From positions 124,001 through 188,000 of the forward strand of contig NZ_MLYO01000016.1 of NCBI RefSeq assembly GCF_001866665.1: a stretch of 64,000 nucleotides of DNA. Direction: 5' to 3'. This DNA comes from Streptomyces monashensis. GTDB lineage: Bacteria > Actinomycetota > Actinomycetes > Streptomycetales > Streptomycetaceae. Under the pieces are notes generated by a model that saw only the letters and a program-made list of their open reading frames with translations, was not told the origin of the DNA and made no database searches. Both the position numbers and the translations under genes were made by a program. This document shows, in pieces, positions 63,098-64,000 of this stretch. Positions within the stretch are counted from its first letter, which is position 1. Every line of letters starts with the position of its first letter.

Positions 63098-63649
63098 GTG
63101 ACGTCGTCTTTCGAGTTCTCCACGTACCCCGCGCGGCTGTCCGACGCGGAGCGCGACAAGGCGCTCATGGTGCTGCGCGACGGCGTCGCCAGGGGGCGGC
63201 TGTCGCACGACACGTTCGTGCGCCGCATGGAACTGGCGCTCGCCGCCCGCCACGCTGACGAACTGGCCGCCCTCGTCGCCGACCTGCCCCGCGAGAAGCG
63301 CCTGTCCCGCGCGGTCCTCGGCAGCGTCGAGGCCGTCTCCGCGTTCACCGTACGACTGCGCCGCGCCTGGCAGGCCGAGCGGCTGCCGAAGCTGCTGCTG
63401 CCCCATCCGGGACAGACCCACCCGCTGCGCATAGGCCGTGACCCCGCCAACGGGCTGCGTCTGAACCACGAGACCGTCTCCCGCGTGCACGCCGAGCTGT
63501 TCCGCCAGGGGGAGATGTGGGTCCTCAGGGACCTCGGCTCCACCAACGGGACCACCGTCAACGGCCGCCGGGTGACCGGCGCGATCGTGGTCCGCGAGGG
63601 CGATCTGGTCGCCTTCGGCCGCATGGGGTTCCGGCTGGCCGTGAGCTGA
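63098..63649 (+). CDS. DUF1707-FHA fusion protein
   Basis: Protein of 183 residues: an N-terminal DUF1707 domain (ARLSDAERDKALMVLRDGVA to about 65), then an FHA phosphothreonine-binding domain (RIGRDPANGLRLNHETVSRVHAEL, then LRDLGSTNGTTVNGRRV). DUF1707 usually stands with membrane helices or regulators; here it is joined to a phosphopeptide reader. GTG at 63098 has no ribosome site and may be leaderless. A Ser/Thr-kinase signalling role is likely. Confidence 0.88.
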   Translation: MTSSFEFSTYPARLSDAERDKALMVLRDGVARGRLSHDTFVRRMELALAARHADELAALVADLPREKRLSRAVLGSVEAVSAFTVRLRRAWQAERLPKLLLPHPGQTHPLRIGRDPANGLRLNHETVSRVHAELFRQGEMWVLRDLGSTNGTTVNGRRVTGAIVVREGDLVAFGRMGFRLAVS

Positions 63650-63776
63650 GCCCGTCGGCCGAGGCGGCCGGTCGTGTTCGAACAGGCGATCTTCACGCGT
63701 GCGCGTGCCGTCCCGTTCGAGTGAGCCGGACGGGCCGGACTGCGGAACGTGCGCCGGCGTGCCGATGCTGGGGAGC

Positions 63777-64000
63777 ATGACGTACCTCTCGAGATCGACC
63801 GCGGCGGTCGGTGCCGTGCTGGCGGCCGCCGGGCTCCTCGCCGCGGGACCGGCCCAGGCGGCACCCCGCGACCGCGTTTCCGGCAACTGGCTCCGTCTGA
63901 CCGTCGCCAAGGGTGAGAACGGCAACGGTCCCACGCGCGGCACCGTGCTGCTGTGCGACCCGCCGCGGGGCGGCCACGCGCGGGCGGCCGAGGCGTGCGC
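63777..64000 (+). CDS. Subtilisin inhibitor-like protein, partial (3' end outside window)
   Basis: The first 74 codons are visible. A Sec signal (MTYLSRSTAAVGAVLAAAGL, cleavage after AQA) is followed by the mature start LRLTVAKGENG and the first conserved cysteine in VLLCDPP, then a second in EAC. These match Streptomyces subtilisin-inhibitor (SSI) proteins, secreted protease inhibitors. GGGGAGC is in front of the ATG. The reactive-site loop is outside the window. Confidence 0.87.
   Translation, partial: MTYLSRSTAAVGAVLAAAGLLAAGPAQAAPRDRVSGNWLRLTVAKGENGNGPTRGTVLLCDPPRGGHARAAEAC

Overview
The window is a very GC-rich chromosomal segment with dense, mostly short-gap genes, frequent GTG/TTG starts, G-rich ribosome binding sites and almost no TTA codons. 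The gene content points to a Streptomyces: germacradienol/geosmin synthase, a four-gene conservon (CvnA-D), a CprB/ScbR-type gamma-butyrolactone receptor homologue, a subtilisin-inhibitor-like protein, the DUF6230/DUF6114 pair and the TIGR04222 membrane family. By recollection only, the gene order resembles the region of Streptomyces chromosomes running from fadAB/hemE to the geosmin synthase. No tRNA, rRNA, CRISPR array, transposase or prophage was seen, so this looks like core or near-core chromosome.

Layout. 1-3709 (-): fadB (cut by the window edge) and fadA for beta-oxidation, then RNase D. 3844-5459 (-): an orphan LuxR-type response regulator and a DUF3000 protein. 5558-12660: coproporphyrin-dependent heme synthesis genes hemE, cgoX (hemY) and chdC (hemQ), interspersed with a rhomboid protease, a CoA-disulfide-reductase-like flavoprotein and a DUF4349 lipoprotein. 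12673-17763 (-): a secreted TAP-like peptidase, then a TIGR04222 membrane protein, a DUF4142 protein and a DUF692 multinuclear-iron oxidase (MNIO) with a fused C-terminal domain. This trio is the best candidate for a poorly described system. 18007-19367 (-): TetR regulator coupled to a PTH2-like protein. 19463-21033 (+): an ABC exporter pair whose ATPase holds the only in-frame TTA codon I found. 21025-26202 (-): polysaccharide deacetylase, PEBP lipoprotein, slipin, SulP transporter with carbonic anhydrase, and a small secreted protein. 26368-30823: ZapE, RibD-like reductase, a conserved 157-aa protein, murC, msrB.

31064-35110 (+): a GAF/PP2C phosphatase, then a ferric-reductase-like flavocytochrome, an FMN-binding protein and ApbE, which read as one extracytoplasmic flavin electron-transfer unit. 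35236-43245: an OpuC-type osmoprotectant ABC transporter (ATPase with CBS domains and two permeases), whose probable binding protein lies 4.5 kb further on, beyond a conservon on the opposite strand. 43455-44832: TerB-like protein, ArsR-type regulator and a TatA with a 24-bp inverted repeat between the last two. 44965-47619: DUF6114, DUF6230 and a secreted protein around an 844-bp gene-free region.

48053-56326: CprB-type regulator with an operator-like site, an ARMT1-like protein, a P450/hydrolase operon divergent from geosmin synthase, and a multicopper oxidase. 56383-64000: an amidotransferase-like protein divergent from a LysR regulator, a PDZ protein, an M24 peptidase, a phosphotransferase-like protein, treZ, a DUF1707-FHA protein and the start of a subtilisin inhibitor. 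Several convergent borders carry strong hairpins that I call terminators. All functions are inferred from sequence reading and family knowledge; no database search was run.
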